DNA of 64,000 nt from Arcicella sp034519515 (GCA_034519515.1 JAXHOK010000059.1:62001-126000), one strand, 5' to 3'; positions 28,968-38,415 are shown, numbered from the stretch's first letter. The notes: generated from the sequence alone by a model not told the origin. Numbers and translations: made by a program.

Positions 28968-29080
28968 CTTCTCAAATTAATTAGCCGTTTACTGTGAACC
29001 TTTCACCGTGAACCGATATAGTTTTTATTTCTTCTCAAATTAACCGTTTACCGTGAACTTTTCACCGTGAACCGATATAG
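28968..29080. repeat. Direct repeat of about 50 bp before the DUF1501 gene
   Basis: Copy 1 (28968-29021) and copy 2 (29031-29080) share CTTCTCAAATTAA at the start and TTCACCGTGAACCGATATAG at the end, differing by a 4-nt indel and two substitutions. The second copy ends 3 nt before the start codon, so the repeat lies in the leader. Confidence 0.75.
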
Positions 29081-29083
29081 ATT

Positions 29084-30670
29084 ATGAAACGTAGAGATTT
29101 TATACAATATGCTTCTTCGTCGTTCTTTTTGCCATTCATGTTGGATGGTTTCACGGCGAAAGCTCATACCCAAGCAACCACGCCATTCATGCAAGCCATG
29201 ATGGAAGTTGCCGATACTACCGACAATATTCTGGTGGTTATTCAACTGGCAGGAGGAAACGACGGTTTGAATATGGTTGTACCGCTTGATCAATACGCCA
29301 CTTATTCGGCTTCAACTTTCAGAGGTAATATCGCCCTGACCGAGAGTAAAATTTTGAAGTTGAAAAATACACCTGAAACGGGATTACATCCATCCATGAC
29401 GGGTTTGCAAACACTTTTTGAGGAAGGGAAATTGTCAATTGTTCATTCGGCTGGCTATCCAGCACCCAGTTTTTCACACTTCCGAGCCAGTGATATTTGG
29501 TTTACTGGCGTTGATTCTAATCAGCTTTCTACGTCGGGCTGGTTGGGTAGATATATGTCTGACCGGCATCCTAATTATCCTGATAATTATCCCAGTACAA
29601 CAAATCCTGACCCTTTGGCGATTCAGATTTCGTCTATTTCGGCAACGGTTTTCAATACTTCTTCCATCACCTCTGCCATTGCCATTCAAGACCCCGATGC
29701 TTTTGCCAGAATCGTGGGCGACAAACCAAACATAACCCCAGGGGTACTTCCAGACACGGCGGGGGGAAAATATACCGCTTTTATTCGCCAGCAACAGACC
29801 TCCTCTTTTGCTTATGCAGGGCAGTTGAAAAATGCCGCCGCAAAGGGGAAGAATTTAGTAACTTATCCCACTAATAATTCGTTGGCAGACCAATTGAAAA
29901 TCGTTTCGAGATTAATTCATGGGGGTTTACAAACGAAGGTTTATTATGTTACGCTGGGTGGATTTGATACCCACGCCGCCCAAGTGAGTACTACAGATAA
30001 TAACGTAGGAAATCACGCCACTTTGATGCAGAGACTCTCGCAAGGAATTACCGCATTTATGGATGATTTAAAAGCACAAGGCACTCAGGATAAGGTAGTT
30101 GGGATGACTTTTTCAGAGTTTGGTAGAAGACCTTTCTCAAACGGAACAAAGGGAACAGACCACGGTTGGGCATCGCCCTTGTTTGTGTTTGGAAATGCCG
30201 TAAAAACACAAATTATTGGTAAAAATCCTGATTTAAAATCTTTGAAATCTGCCGATAATATTCCGCTTCAAAATGATTTCAGAACAGTATATGCCGCCAT
30301 TCTGAAAGACTGGATGGGAGCGAGCGAATCATCCGTTAAGAGTATTTTATTGGATAAAACCTTCGAGCCTGTTCCTATTTTCAAGAATACAAAAGTACTG
30401 GCAAATGAAATTGAGAATCCATTATCAGACTTAAACATTTTTCCAAATCCAGCTCAAATTGAGACGACAATCCAGTCGGAAGCCTTTGCAAAGAATAATG
30501 TAGAATTCTCTGTTACAGATGTTTATGGTAGGGAATTCAATACAAATCCAACCCGTAAATCTCGTACAGAAATGTTGTTGAACGTTACAAATATGCCTTC
30601 GGGAAAATATTTTGTAAAAATAGACACAGGGGCAGCACCAATGGTAAAAGCATTGATGGTGGCGAGATAG
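29084..30670 (+). CDS. DUF1501 domain protein with Tat-type leader and T9SS type A sorting domain
   Basis: 528 aa. The N-terminus MKRRDFIQYASSSFFLPF has twin arginines before a hydrophobic stretch ending near TAKA, as in Tat-exported DUF1501 proteins. The body has LVVIQLAGGNDGLNMVVP, HSAGYPAPSFSHFRASDIW, VTLGGFDTHAAQ and FSEFGRRPFSNGTKGTDHGW, typical sulfatase-like family landmarks. The last 75 residues (LSDLNIFPNPAQIETTI, VTDVYGREFN, MPSGKYFVKIDT) are a T9SS type A sorting domain. It would thus be exported and then attached to or released from the surface. It pairs with the DUF1800 gene. Confidence 0.88.
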   Translation: MKRRDFIQYASSSFFLPFMLDGFTAKAHTQATTPFMQAMMEVADTTDNILVVIQLAGGNDGLNMVVPLDQYATYSASTFRGNIALTESKILKLKNTPETGLHPSMTGLQTLFEEGKLSIVHSAGYPAPSFSHFRASDIWFTGVDSNQLSTSGWLGRYMSDRHPNYPDNYPSTTNPDPLAIQISSISATVFNTSSITSAIAIQDPDAFARIVGDKPNITPGVLPDTAGGKYTAFIRQQQTSSFAYAGQLKNAAAKGKNLVTYPTNNSLADQLKIVSRLIHGGLQTKVYYVTLGGFDTHAAQVSTTDNNVGNHATLMQRLSQGITAFMDDLKAQGTQDKVVGMTFSEFGRRPFSNGTKGTDHGWASPLFVFGNAVKTQIIGKNPDLKSLKSADNIPLQNDFRTVYAAILKDWMGASESSVKSILLDKTFEPVPIFKNTKVLANEIENPLSDLNIFPNPAQIETTIQSEAFAKNNVEFSVTDVYGREFNTNPTRKSRTEMLLNVTNMPSGKYFVKIDTGAAPMVKALMVAR

Positions 30671-30711
30671 GTTTCGGCAGACACCTTTCTGCTTATCAGT
30701 AAATAGCTATC

Positions 30712-30747
30712 AAAAAAGGCTCAAACCAATTGGTTTGAGCCTTTTTT
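30712..30747 (+). terminator. Terminator after the DUF1501 gene
   Basis: Perfect 18-bp palindrome AAAAAAGGCTCAAACCAA with its complement, ending in six T. Confidence 0.85.
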
Positions 30748-30837
30748 GATTGTATTCGTGTTTGAAAGAAATGAAATCATAATCAGCAATTGGAGTTTTG
30801 CCGTAAGTTTTCTAAATTGTGATATAAATACAAAAAT

Positions 30838-31398
30838 ATGGTTGCTGAGCTAAAACAAATATCTATTCATGAATTTCGCCAAATGGAATTTGACGAAAAT
30901 GATGACGCATATTACGAATTAATTAATGGTTATCTTATGAAAAAATCTGCACCAAGACCGCAGCATCAAAGAATTTCAATGAAACTTAGTCGAGCAATAG
31001 CCAACTATTTATTTGAAAACAGGAAAGGTGAGATATTCGCTTCACCAATTGATGTGTTTTTGGATAGTATGAATGCCGTACAACCAGATTTAGTTTTTAT
31101 ACCTACTGAAAAGCAATCCATGATAACCGATGATGGAATTATAGGAATCCCGGATTTAATGATTGAAATTATTTCTCCCTCTTCGGTGCTTAGAGATAGA
31201 GTTGATAAAAAGAATTTGTATGAAAGATTGAACGTAAAAGAATACTGGATTATTGATCCTCAATATCAGGACATTGAAGTTTATACTATTCAGAATGGAC
31301 GTTATGAATTACACAGTGGCGTAACCATGTTTGAAGGAGAATTGAAATCAACCATTTTTGAAGGAATTATGATTAATTTGAACGAGTTATTTGGATAA
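30838..31398 (+). CDS. Uma2 family endonuclease-like protein (first copy)
   Basis: 186-aa protein of the Uma2/DUF820 family, a PD-(D/E)XK nuclease fold. Landmarks are YYELINGYLMKKSAPRP, VQPDLVFIPTE (catalytic Asp), PDLMIEIISPSS (Glu) and YERLNVKEYWIIDP. The family is often present in many copies in genomes; nuclease activity is predicted, target unknown. It stands as a single gene between terminators. Two more Uma2 genes occur at 34.8 and 41.1 kb. Confidence 0.88.
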   Translation: MVAELKQISIHEFRQMEFDENDDAYYELINGYLMKKSAPRPQHQRISMKLSRAIANYLFENRKGEIFASPIDVFLDSMNAVQPDLVFIPTEKQSMITDDGIIGIPDLMIEIISPSSVLRDRVDKKNLYERLNVKEYWIIDPQYQDIEVYTIQNGRYELHSGVTMFEGELKSTIFEGIMINLNELFG

Positions 31399-31417
31399 AA
31401 CCGTATTCTAAAAAAAT

Positions 31418-31458
31418 AAAAAAGGTCTTGGATTTTCAGAAAATCCAAGACCTTTTTT
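31418..31458. terminator. Bidirectional terminator
   Basis: 19-bp inverted repeat AAAAAAGGTCTTGGATTTT with its complement between the convergent Uma2 and helicase genes; A run on one side and T run on the other serve both strands. Confidence 0.85.
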
Positions 31459-31513
31459 GTTATGAAAACCATATTTTAAGTAATAAACCCAATTTTTACA
31501 TTACGCTCAAATC

Positions 31514-32749
31514 CTATCTCCGATTAAACCAAACCTTCTTCTTCGCATCGGGAGATTTTGGTTTATTCGTAGTTTGTGCTTGCTTAGGCACTTCCACAGG
31601 AGCAACGCTTGCCGTAACGTAAGGATGGTCGGTAATAACTGGGATTTGCTTGCCAATCAGTTTTTGAATGTCTCTCAAATAAGGTCTTTCTTCGGCATCA
31701 CAAAATGAAAATGATGTTCCATTGGCTCCTGCACGCCCCGTACGACCGATTCTGTGGACGTAGGTTTCAGGAATATTTGGAATTTCAAAGTTGATAACAT
31801 AAGCCAATTCGTCCACATCAATTCCCCGTGAAGCAATATCCGTAGCGACCAAAACTCGTGTGGTCTTTGCCTTGAAATTCTCCAAAGCCCGCTGACGAGC
31901 ATTCTGAGCCTTATTGCCATGAATTGCTTCTGCTCTGATTCCGTTCTTAACTAATACTTTCACTACTTTATCCGCCCCGTGTTTAGTACGAGTAAATACC
32001 AAAGCTGTTTCAATGGTTTTGTCTTTCAAAATATCCATCAACAAAGCGTTTTTATCATTCTTATCCAAGAAATAAACCGCTTGTTTGATGGTATCAGCTG
32101 TGGACGAAACGGGCGTAACTTCCACTTTCTGAGGTTGATATAAAATGGTGTCCGCTAATTTCTGAATATCGGGAGGCATCGTAGCCGAGAAAAACAACGA
32201 TTGTCTTTTCTTCGGTAAAAGCACCAATAGCTTTTTTATATCATGAATAAAACCCATATCTAACATTCTATCGGCTTCGTCCAAAACGAACATTTCGATA
32301 TGGTTCAACGTAATAAAGCGTTGGTTAATGAGGTCTAACAAACGCCCTGGGGTTGCCACCAAAATATCCACGCCGTCACGCAGAGCATCGGTCTGTTTAC
32401 CTTGTTTCACACCTCCAAATATCACAGTATGAGTGAGTTGCGTATATTTTCCGTAAGCAGCCAAACTTTCATCAATTTGAATCGCCAGCTCACGAGTGGG
32501 CGTAACGATGAGTGCTTTAATGTTACGTTTGCCTTTCTGAAAAGGGTATGAAGTATGCAATAATTGAAGAATCGGAATGGAAAATGCCGCTGTTTTACCC
32601 GTTCCCGTTTGAGCCACGCCCAAAAGGTCAATACCTTGCAGAATAATTGGAATGGCTTGTGCCTGAATGGGAGTGGGGGTTGTGTATCCCTCGTTGGCTA
32701 CTGCCTTTTGCAAAGGCTCAATGAGATTTAACTCTGAAAAATTTATCAT
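31514..32749 (-). CDS. DEAD-box RNA helicase (RhlE-type)
   Basis: 411-aa ATP-dependent RNA helicase. The start MINFSELNL at 32749 is chosen because it begins the Q-motif region; a longer frame upstream adds residues unlike the family. Motifs in order: PTPIQAQAIP (Q), AQTGTGKT (I), PTRELA (Ia), TPGRLLD (Ib), VLDEADRMLDMG (II), FSATMP (III), VFTRTKHGAD (IV), ATDIASRGIDV (V) and HRIGRTGRAG (VI). A Lys/Pro-rich tail (KPKSPDAKKKVWFNRR) may bind RNA. RhlE-type enzymes remodel rRNA or mRNA, for example in cold growth. Confidence 0.92.
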   Translation of the reverse strand: MINFSELNLIEPLQKAVANEGYTTPTPIQAQAIPIILQGIDLLGVAQTGTGKTAAFSIPILQLLHTSYPFQKGKRNIKALIVTPTRELAIQIDESLAAYGKYTQLTHTVIFGGVKQGKQTDALRDGVDILVATPGRLLDLINQRFITLNHIEMFVLDEADRMLDMGFIHDIKKLLVLLPKKRQSLFFSATMPPDIQKLADTILYQPQKVEVTPVSSTADTIKQAVYFLDKNDKNALLMDILKDKTIETALVFTRTKHGADKVVKVLVKNGIRAEAIHGNKAQNARQRALENFKAKTTRVLVATDIASRGIDVDELAYVINFEIPNIPETYVHRIGRTGRAGANGTSFSFCDAEERPYLRDIQKLIGKQIPVITDHPYVTASVAPVEVPKQAQTTNKPKSPDAKKKVWFNRR

Positions 32750-33141
32750 TAAATGTGAGATGGGTGAGTAACAAGGAGTGAGCTGTGAGGACAAAAAAGC
32801 GATTTCTTTTCTCAAAGCTCATGGCTCAAAACTCGAAGCTCTGTATGCTTAAAATATATTGTCCGCCGCTGTTGGTAGTGTATTTCACCGACAACTATAA
32901 ATAGGTAAAGATTGAGATTTTATGATGGAAATTGAGCAGTGAATATGTAGTCAAATTCTGGGTAAATATTTTCCTAATAACTAATAACCAATTCCTAATC
33001 TCCAATCTCATGGGCGAATCTTTTTCCCCAATAAATAAATATTGAACTGCAAAGATACCAAATTAGATTTGGATATGGGCTATTCAGGGAATTGTATCAG
33101 AATATGTTTTCAAAACAATTATTAATTTTTTCATCAATCCG
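32750..33141. other. Intergenic region, no gene
   Basis: About 390 nt between divergent genes. It holds phrases such as CTCATGGCTCAAAACTCGAAGCTC that recur in similar form near 37000, which looks like a dispersed intergenic repeat. No ORF of note. Confidence 0.45.
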
Positions 33142-33173
33142 TTTGCAATTAAAGAATGGTCTTCCTAATTTTG
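33142..33173 (+). promoter_or_regulatory. Promoter of tRNA-Leu
   Basis: TTTG (33142-33145), 20-nt spacer, TAATTTTG (33166-33173), a full match to the Bacteroidota promoter pattern, 30 nt before the tRNA. Confidence 0.7.
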
Positions 33174-33203
33174 CACTCCCAAAAGGGACAAACGCCAGTA
33201 CAA

Positions 33204-33285
33204 GCGGGTATGGTGGAATTGGTAGACATACCAGACTTAGGATCTGGCGCCGAGAGGCATGGGGGTTCGAGTCCCTCTACCCGTA
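33204..33285 (+). tRNA. tRNA-Leu (anticodon UAG)
   Basis: Cloverleaf readable by eye: acceptor GCGGGTA with TACCCGT and discriminator A, D-loop AATTGGTAGA, anticodon stem CCAGA with TCTGG around CTTAGGA (anticodon TAG at 33238-33240), a long variable arm with stem GCC-GAGA-GGC as in class II tRNAs, and T-loop TTCGAGT. The CCA end is not encoded. It decodes CUA and other CUN leucine codons. Confidence 0.95.
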
Positions 33286-33293
33286 CTTATTTT

Positions 33294-33332
33294 CAAAGCC
33301 CTCCCAACCGAATCGGTTTTGAGGGCTTTTTT
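33294..33332 (+). terminator. Terminator after tRNA-Leu
   Basis: Stem CAAAGCCCTC / GAGGGCTTTT with an inner stem CCAACCG / CGGTT and a run of six T. It lies only 20 nt before the tig start, so tig may rely on partial read-through. Confidence 0.75.
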
Positions 33333-33351
33333 AGTTTTAAAAATCAAAAAA

Positions 33352-34689
33352 ATGAACATTTCTTTCGAAAAAAGTACCAATGTAAACGCCCGTTTGGTGG
33401 TGTCAGTATCAGAAGCAGATTACAAGCCCCAAGTTGATAAAATCCTCAAAGATTATCGTAAAAAAGCCAATTTCAAGGGTTTCCGCCCAGGAATGGTACC
33501 TATGGGTATGGTTCAAAAAATGTACGGTAAAGCAATTTTGGTGGATGAAATCAACAAGGTTTTGGGTAATTCAGTGTCTGAGTACCTTCGTGAGAATAAT
33601 ATCAAAACCGTAGGCGACCCAATGCCCGCCCGTGAAGAACAAGACCGTATTGATTGGGACACTCAAAAAGATTTTGATTTTGCTTACAATATTGGTTTGG
33701 CAGGAGATTTTACGGTAGATTTTTTAAAAATTCCAGCCATCAAAACTTACGAAATCCAAGCTACTGAGAAAGAGGTGGACGAAACTTTGGAAAACTTGAT
33801 AAAAAATTCAGGCGAGCAAATTCATCCTGAAACTATTGAAGACGGTGATATGGTTTTCGGAGTATTTACCCAAGGAGAATGGACTGAAAAATCAGCAATT
33901 CCAATGAAAGCCATCAAGGACGAAGCAAAATCGACTTTTGTGGGCGTGGCGAATGGAACAACCGTCTCTTTTGATGTTCAGGCTACTTTTGTGGATGAAA
34001 AATCAATTGAATTGGCGACTGGAAATAAGACTGGTTTGACGGGTGAAGTAACTTTTGCTATCGAAGATATTACTCGTGATGCTCCCGCAGAATTGAATCA
34101 GGCATTTTTTGATAAGATTTTGGGTGAAGGGAAAGTTTCTTCGGAAGAAGAATTCAGAGCTGAGGTTTTAGAAATCATCAAAGGAAATTACAAGCGTGAG
34201 GCTGAATATTTATTGAGAATTGACTCTGAAAAAGCTCTATTAGAAAATATCAATATCGAATTGCCAGAAGAGTTTTTGAGAGAATGGTTAATCGAAATTA
34301 ATACAGGAAAATTCACACCTGAGCAAATTGACGCAGATTTTGAGAACGTGAAGAAAGACATTCGTTGGACTTTAATCAAAAATGAAATCGCCACACAAAC
34401 GGACATTAGAGTTGAATATCCAGAGGTTTTGGAATATACCAAAAATATGATTCGTGGACAATTCGGTATGATGGGTGGCATGGGCGGAAACGACCAAATG
34501 GACGAAATGATCGACCGTATCGCTCAAGGATATTTGACCGATAAAGATAAACAAGATAATTTTATGAAATCATTTAATGAAGTTTACGGAGCAAAAATCT
34601 CTGATGTGATTTTGGAAAATATCAAAACTGAATCAAAAACGATTGAAGTAGCAGAGTTTAAGCAAATTGCGGATTCGTTGGCTCAGTAA
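33352..34689 (+). CDS. tig: Trigger factor chaperone
   Basis: 445 aa from ATG 33352; a longer in-frame extension would run through the tRNA and its terminator and is rejected. The N-terminal ribosome-binding domain has VSVSEADYKPQVDKILKDYRK and the signature GFRPGMVPMGMVQKMYG. A divergent peptidyl-prolyl isomerase region spans roughly 150-250 (EDGDMVFGVFTQGEW), followed by the helical chaperone arms. Trigger factor binds nascent chains at the ribosome exit. It lies upstream of clpP and clpX in the order tig-x-x-clpP-clpX, a near-conserved bacterial grouping interrupted here by two accessory genes. Confidence 0.92.
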   Translation: MNISFEKSTNVNARLVVSVSEADYKPQVDKILKDYRKKANFKGFRPGMVPMGMVQKMYGKAILVDEINKVLGNSVSEYLRENNIKTVGDPMPAREEQDRIDWDTQKDFDFAYNIGLAGDFTVDFLKIPAIKTYEIQATEKEVDETLENLIKNSGEQIHPETIEDGDMVFGVFTQGEWTEKSAIPMKAIKDEAKSTFVGVANGTTVSFDVQATFVDEKSIELATGNKTGLTGEVTFAIEDITRDAPAELNQAFFDKILGEGKVSSEEEFRAEVLEIIKGNYKREAEYLLRIDSEKALLENINIELPEEFLREWLIEINTGKFTPEQIDADFENVKKDIRWTLIKNEIATQTDIRVEYPEVLEYTKNMIRGQFGMMGGMGGNDQMDEMIDRIAQGYLTDKDKQDNFMKSFNEVYGAKISDVILENIKTESKTIEVAEFKQIADSLAQ

Positions 34690-34813
34690 TAAATAGAAAT
34701 AAGAAAATAGTGAAGCCGTGGAAATGTAAATTTTCACGGCTTTGTGTTTTTACGCATAGTAAATTTGTTTTTTTTGAGTAAATCTTTTATTTTAGAGTAA
34801 AAATAGAAATAAT

Positions 34814-35371
34814 ATGATACTTACAAATGAGCGTTTATTGACGGTTGAAGAATATTTTGAGATAGAAAAAACCTCAGAAACTCGTCATGAATTTTATTTT
34901 GGAAAATTAATTGATATGCCAGGAGAATCTAAGAACGCTAATAGAATTGCCAAGAAAGTTGAAAGTGCTTTTGATGCTATTATCGACCACAAATTGTTTG
35001 AAACATTCAGAGGAGAAGTTCGCCTAAATATCAATCAAACTGCCATTTATCGTTATCCAGATGTAATGATTGCGTTAATTTCGGATGATGAAGATGATTA
35101 TGCCGTAACACAGCCGATTGTAGTTGTAGAAGTGCTTTCAGACAGTACTGCAAAGGTTGATACGGGCAAAAAATTGAGAGAATATACCTCTTTGGCTTCG
35201 CTACAATACTATTTAGTTATTTCGCAAGATGAAATTTTAGTGCAAGTAAATCAGCGAAAAGGCAGTTTTTGGGAGTTTGGTTTCTATGATAAATTAACGG
35301 ATAAAATTCAATTACCGATTTTTAATAATCATATTTTACTAAAAGATATTTACAGCGGAATTGTGTTTTAG
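34814..35371 (+). CDS. Uma2 family endonuclease-like protein (second copy)
   Basis: 185-aa Uma2/DUF820 protein with TVEEYFEIEKTSETRHEFYFG, IYRYPDVMIAL (catalytic Asp), PIVVVEVLSDST (Glu) and REYTSLASLQYYLVIS. It is only distantly related in sequence to the copies at 30.8 and 41.1 kb, so they are not recent duplicates of each other. Its position between tig and clpP indicates insertion into an old housekeeping cluster. Confidence 0.87.
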   Translation: MILTNERLLTVEEYFEIEKTSETRHEFYFGKLIDMPGESKNANRIAKKVESAFDAIIDHKLFETFRGEVRLNINQTAIYRYPDVMIALISDDEDDYAVTQPIVVVEVLSDSTAKVDTGKKLREYTSLASLQYYLVISQDEILVQVNQRKGSFWEFGFYDKLTDKIQLPIFNNHILLKDIYSGIVF

Positions 35372-35425
35372 ACCGACGTGAATCCTGATTTCTACTCACT
35401 GCTTATTGCTTACAGCTCATTACTT

Positions 35426-35800
35426 TCAAAACCCAATCTTCTCCCGCTGAGATTGCCTCTGCAAGGTTCTACACGTCTCGATAAGCATTTGTTGCTCATA
35501 TTTCTCTCGCCAATAATTCGCTTCTGACCTTAAATTATTCGCTTCCTTTTTCAATTTCTCCAATTCATTATTTTCTGATTCTTCCAATACTTTTGGCGTA
35601 TGGATTTCTTCGCCAATAAGTGCCAACACACTTATTTTCAAAATATTGGATAATTTCTTGGCTCGGCTGAGGGTTAGTTCAGTTTTATTGCGTTCAATAT
35701 CTCCATAAGCGGTGGTTGAAATGCCCAAGAAATCAGCTATGTTTTCCTGATAATAGCCTTTTGTGAGGCGTGTGTAGCGTATTTTCTCTCCAATTTCCAC
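35426..35800 (-). CDS. XRE-family helix-turn-helix protein with coiled-coil tail
   Basis: 124 aa. Residues 5-62 form an HTH_3 domain (IRYTRLTKGYYQENIADFLG, TAYGDIERNKTELTLSRAKK, LSNILKISVLAL). The rest is a charged coiled-coil (NNELEKLKKEANNLRSEANY) likely to mediate oligomers. It is a DNA-binding regulator of unknown target, convergent with the Uma2 gene. Confidence 0.85.
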   Translation of the reverse strand: MEIGEKIRYTRLTKGYYQENIADFLGISTTAYGDIERNKTELTLSRAKKLSNILKISVLALIGEEIHTPKVLEESENNELEKLKKEANNLRSEANYWREKYEQQMLIETCRTLQRQSQREKIGF

Positions 35801-36080
35801 GATTTCTAATTGTTGAATTGTTCAGTTGTTGAGAAGGGACTAATTTTAGCCTTTGTCGTTATTTCTGATAAATTCTCTGTAAAACTGATACGGATTACTT
35901 AAGAGTTTTTGCATCTTTGTTGTCAGGAAAGATAACTATTTTGTACAATCAACACATTTGTTCTTAAAAATAGTTTCAAGACCTTTTACTCGAACTATTT
36001 ACCATTTCAATAAGTTATTAATAAAACAGTAAAACCAATTTCGATTCAAAAAATCACAATAATAAATCTAATTATAAAAT

Positions 36081-36785
36081 ATGTTTCACAAAGATTTAAG
36101 TTCAGAAGAATTCAGAAAATATGCCGTACACCATAAAGGTTTGAACGGCTTGGCAGTGGACCAGTACATGAACCAGATGGGAGGAACGAGCCGCCCATTT
36201 ATTGAGGATATGACTCAATACATCATCGAAGAACGTCCGATGCGTTTTGCTCAGATTGATGTATTCTCACGTTTGATTATGGACAGGATTATCTTCATGG
36301 GTGTTCCCGTGGACGATTATATGGCAAACATCATCGTAGCTCAATTGCTTTTTATGGAATCAACCGATTCTAAAAAGGACATTATGATGTACATCAACTC
36401 GCCTGGTGGGTCGGTGTATGCAGGTTTGGGTATTTATGATACTATGCACTTGATTCGCCCTGATGTTTGTACGATTTGTACCTCTTTGGCGGCTTCGATG
36501 GGTGCGGTTTTGTTGGCAGGTGGACAGGCTGGTAAGCGTTCTGCTTTGCCTCATGCCAGAATAATGATTCACCAACCTTCGGGCGGAGCTCAGGGGCAGT
36601 CTCGTGATATTGAAATTACGGCTCGTGAGATTGTAAAAATTCGTCAAGAATTGTACGAAATTTTGGCAAAACATTCAGGAAAAACTTTTGAAGAAATAGA
36701 AAAAGATTCTGACCGTGACCACTGGATGCGTGCTGCAGAAGCCAAAGAATATGGTTTGATTGATGAGGTTTTAACGAGAATGTAA
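36081..36785 (+). CDS. clpP: ATP-dependent Clp protease proteolytic subunit
   Basis: 234-aa serine peptidase of the ClpP tetradecamer. Catalytic Ser139 in TSLAASMGA, His164 in IMIHQPSGG, and Asp213 by spacing in DRDHWM. INSPGGSVYAGLGIYDTM and REIVKIRQELYEILAKHSG are family landmarks. The N-terminal 35 residues are longer than in E. coli and may be a propeptide. It works with ClpX encoded downstream, although they are 252 nt apart with a weak terminator and a separate promoter candidate between. Confidence 0.93.
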   Translation: MFHKDLSSEEFRKYAVHHKGLNGLAVDQYMNQMGGTSRPFIEDMTQYIIEERPMRFAQIDVFSRLIMDRIIFMGVPVDDYMANIIVAQLLFMESTDSKKDIMMYINSPGGSVYAGLGIYDTMHLIRPDVCTICTSLAASMGAVLLAGGQAGKRSALPHARIMIHQPSGGAQGQSRDIEITAREIVKIRQELYEILAKHSGKTFEEIEKDSDRDHWMRAAEAKEYGLIDEVLTRM

Positions 36786-36921
36786 GTTTAGTAAAAATTT
36801 ACGATTTACGAATGATTCGATTTACGATTATAATTATAGAGGTTTTTAAAATGAGTTGTTATTTGATTATTTCAAGAAAATCGTAAATCGAATAAATCGT
36901 AAATCTAAAACACGACAAAAC

Positions 36922-36950
36922 GCCTACTTCTTTCCCGCAAGGAGGTAGGC
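36922..36950 (+). terminator. Weak terminator between clpP and clpX
   Basis: Stem GCCTAC / GTAGGC around a C/A-rich loop followed by ATTTTT, 137 nt after clpP. Confidence 0.45.
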
Positions 36951-36970
36951 ATTTTTCGTTTAAAATTCAG

Positions 36971-36978
36971 TAATTTTG
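36971..36978 (+). promoter_or_regulatory. -7 promoter element before clpX
   Basis: TAATTTTG matches the Bacteroidota -7 box TAnnTTTG, 59 nt before the clpX start. No convincing -33 TTTG is seen. Confidence 0.4.
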
Positions 36979-37037
36979 CAAACTTAAAAATATCAGAGAC
37001 TCATGGCTCAAAGCTCACGGCTCAAAGCTAAAATAAT

Positions 37038-38282
37038 ATGAAACAACAACAACCTCATTGCGTCCTGTGTGGGCGTGCGCAACGTGAAGTGCCTCTTTTG
37101 ATGGAGGGAATGGACGGGCATATATGTAGCGATTGCGTGTCGCAAGCCTATCAAGTGGTGCAGACGGAATTGCATTCAGAAGAGCATAAACGTAAGAAAG
37201 CCCCTAAGTTTCAGGTGATTAAGCCGATGGAAATGAAGGCGTATATCGACCAATATGTTATTGGTCAGGACGAAGCCAAACGTCATTTGTGCGTAGCGGT
37301 TTATAATCATTACAAAAGATTGATGCAGCCCAAAGTGAAAGACGATGATGTCCAGATTGAAAAATCGAACATTATCATGGTGGGCGAAACGGGAACGGGT
37401 AAAACTTACATGGCAAGAACTATTGCCAAGATGCTTCAAGTGCCGTTTTGTATTGCCGATGCCACCGTGATTACGGAAGCGGGTTATGTGGGCGAAGACG
37501 TGGAAAGTATCTTGACTCGTTTGCTCCAATCGGCTGATTATGACGTATCTAAGGCTGAAATGGGTATCGTTTTTATTGATGAAATTGATAAAATTGCTCG
37601 TAAATCTGATAATCCATCCATTACCCGTGACGTATCAGGCGAGGGTGTGCAACAGGCACTTTTGAAATTGTTGGAAGGGGCAACGGTGAACTGTCCGCCA
37701 CAAGGAGGACGTAAGCATCCCGACCAAAAAATGATTCCGATTAATACCGAAAATATCCTTTTTATTTGTGGAGGAGCATTTGATGGAATTCAAAGGCACG
37801 TGGCTAAACGATTGAATACCAAGCCAATAGGTTTTAGTTCGGATGACAAATTCTTTGAAGAATTTGATGACAATCAGTTGATGAAGTACGTTACTTCACC
37901 CGATTTGAAATCATTTGGTTTGATTCCAGAATTGTTGGGTCGCTTGCCCGTAGTAACGTATTTGAATCCGTTGAATCGTGATACATTATTGACGATTTTG
38001 ACTGACCCAAAAAATGCCATCACGAAGCAATATCGCAAGTTATTTAAGATGGAAAGTATAGATTTATCCTTTGAAAAAGCTGCTTTGGAATACATCGTGG
38101 ATCAAGCAATGGAATATAAATTGGGAGCAAGAGGTTTGCGTTCAATCTGTGAAGCTATCATTACGGATGCTATGTTTGAATTGCCTTCACAAACAGAGAT
38201 AAAAGAATTAAAGATTACACTGCCTTATGCCCGTGAGAAGTTTGAAAGAACAGCTTTCCATGTGATGAAAAAGGCGGCGTAG
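37038..38282 (+). CDS. clpX: ATP-dependent Clp protease ATP-binding subunit
   Basis: 414-aa AAA+ unfoldase. The N-terminal zinc-binding domain has cysteines 8, 11, 30 and 33 (CVLC...CSDC). Walker A GETGTGKT (116-123), Walker B VFIDEIDKIA, GVQQALLKLLEG, and sensor 2 LGARGLRSI are all present. It recognises and unfolds substrates and feeds them to ClpP. Length and motif spacing are normal. Confidence 0.95.
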   Translation: MKQQQPHCVLCGRAQREVPLLMEGMDGHICSDCVSQAYQVVQTELHSEEHKRKKAPKFQVIKPMEMKAYIDQYVIGQDEAKRHLCVAVYNHYKRLMQPKVKDDDVQIEKSNIIMVGETGTGKTYMARTIAKMLQVPFCIADATVITEAGYVGEDVESILTRLLQSADYDVSKAEMGIVFIDEIDKIARKSDNPSITRDVSGEGVQQALLKLLEGATVNCPPQGGRKHPDQKMIPINTENILFICGGAFDGIQRHVAKRLNTKPIGFSSDDKFFEEFDDNQLMKYVTSPDLKSFGLIPELLGRLPVVTYLNPLNRDTLLTILTDPKNAITKQYRKLFKMESIDLSFEKAALEYIVDQAMEYKLGARGLRSICEAIITDAMFELPSQTEIKELKITLPYAREKFERTAFHVMKKAA

Positions 38283-38321
38283 GGTCGATTTTCGATGTAC
38301 GATTTTCGATATTCGGTTTTA

Positions 38322-38357
38322 AAAAAGAGCCTGTGATTAAATTTACAGGCTCTTTTT
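38322..38357 (+). terminator. Terminator of clpX
   Basis: Stem AAAAAGAGCCTGT / ACAGGCTCTTTTT with T run, 40 nt after the stop. Confidence 0.85.
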
Positions 38358-38415
38358 GTGCAATTTATAGATATATTTTACCGTTCTGAAACCAAATATT
38401 AAACCCATTTTCATC

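Noticed and set aside
33092..33437. Open frames running through the tRNA-Leu gene, and the longer start of tig
   Set aside because: They cross the tRNA and its terminator; the tig family N-terminus begins at 33352.
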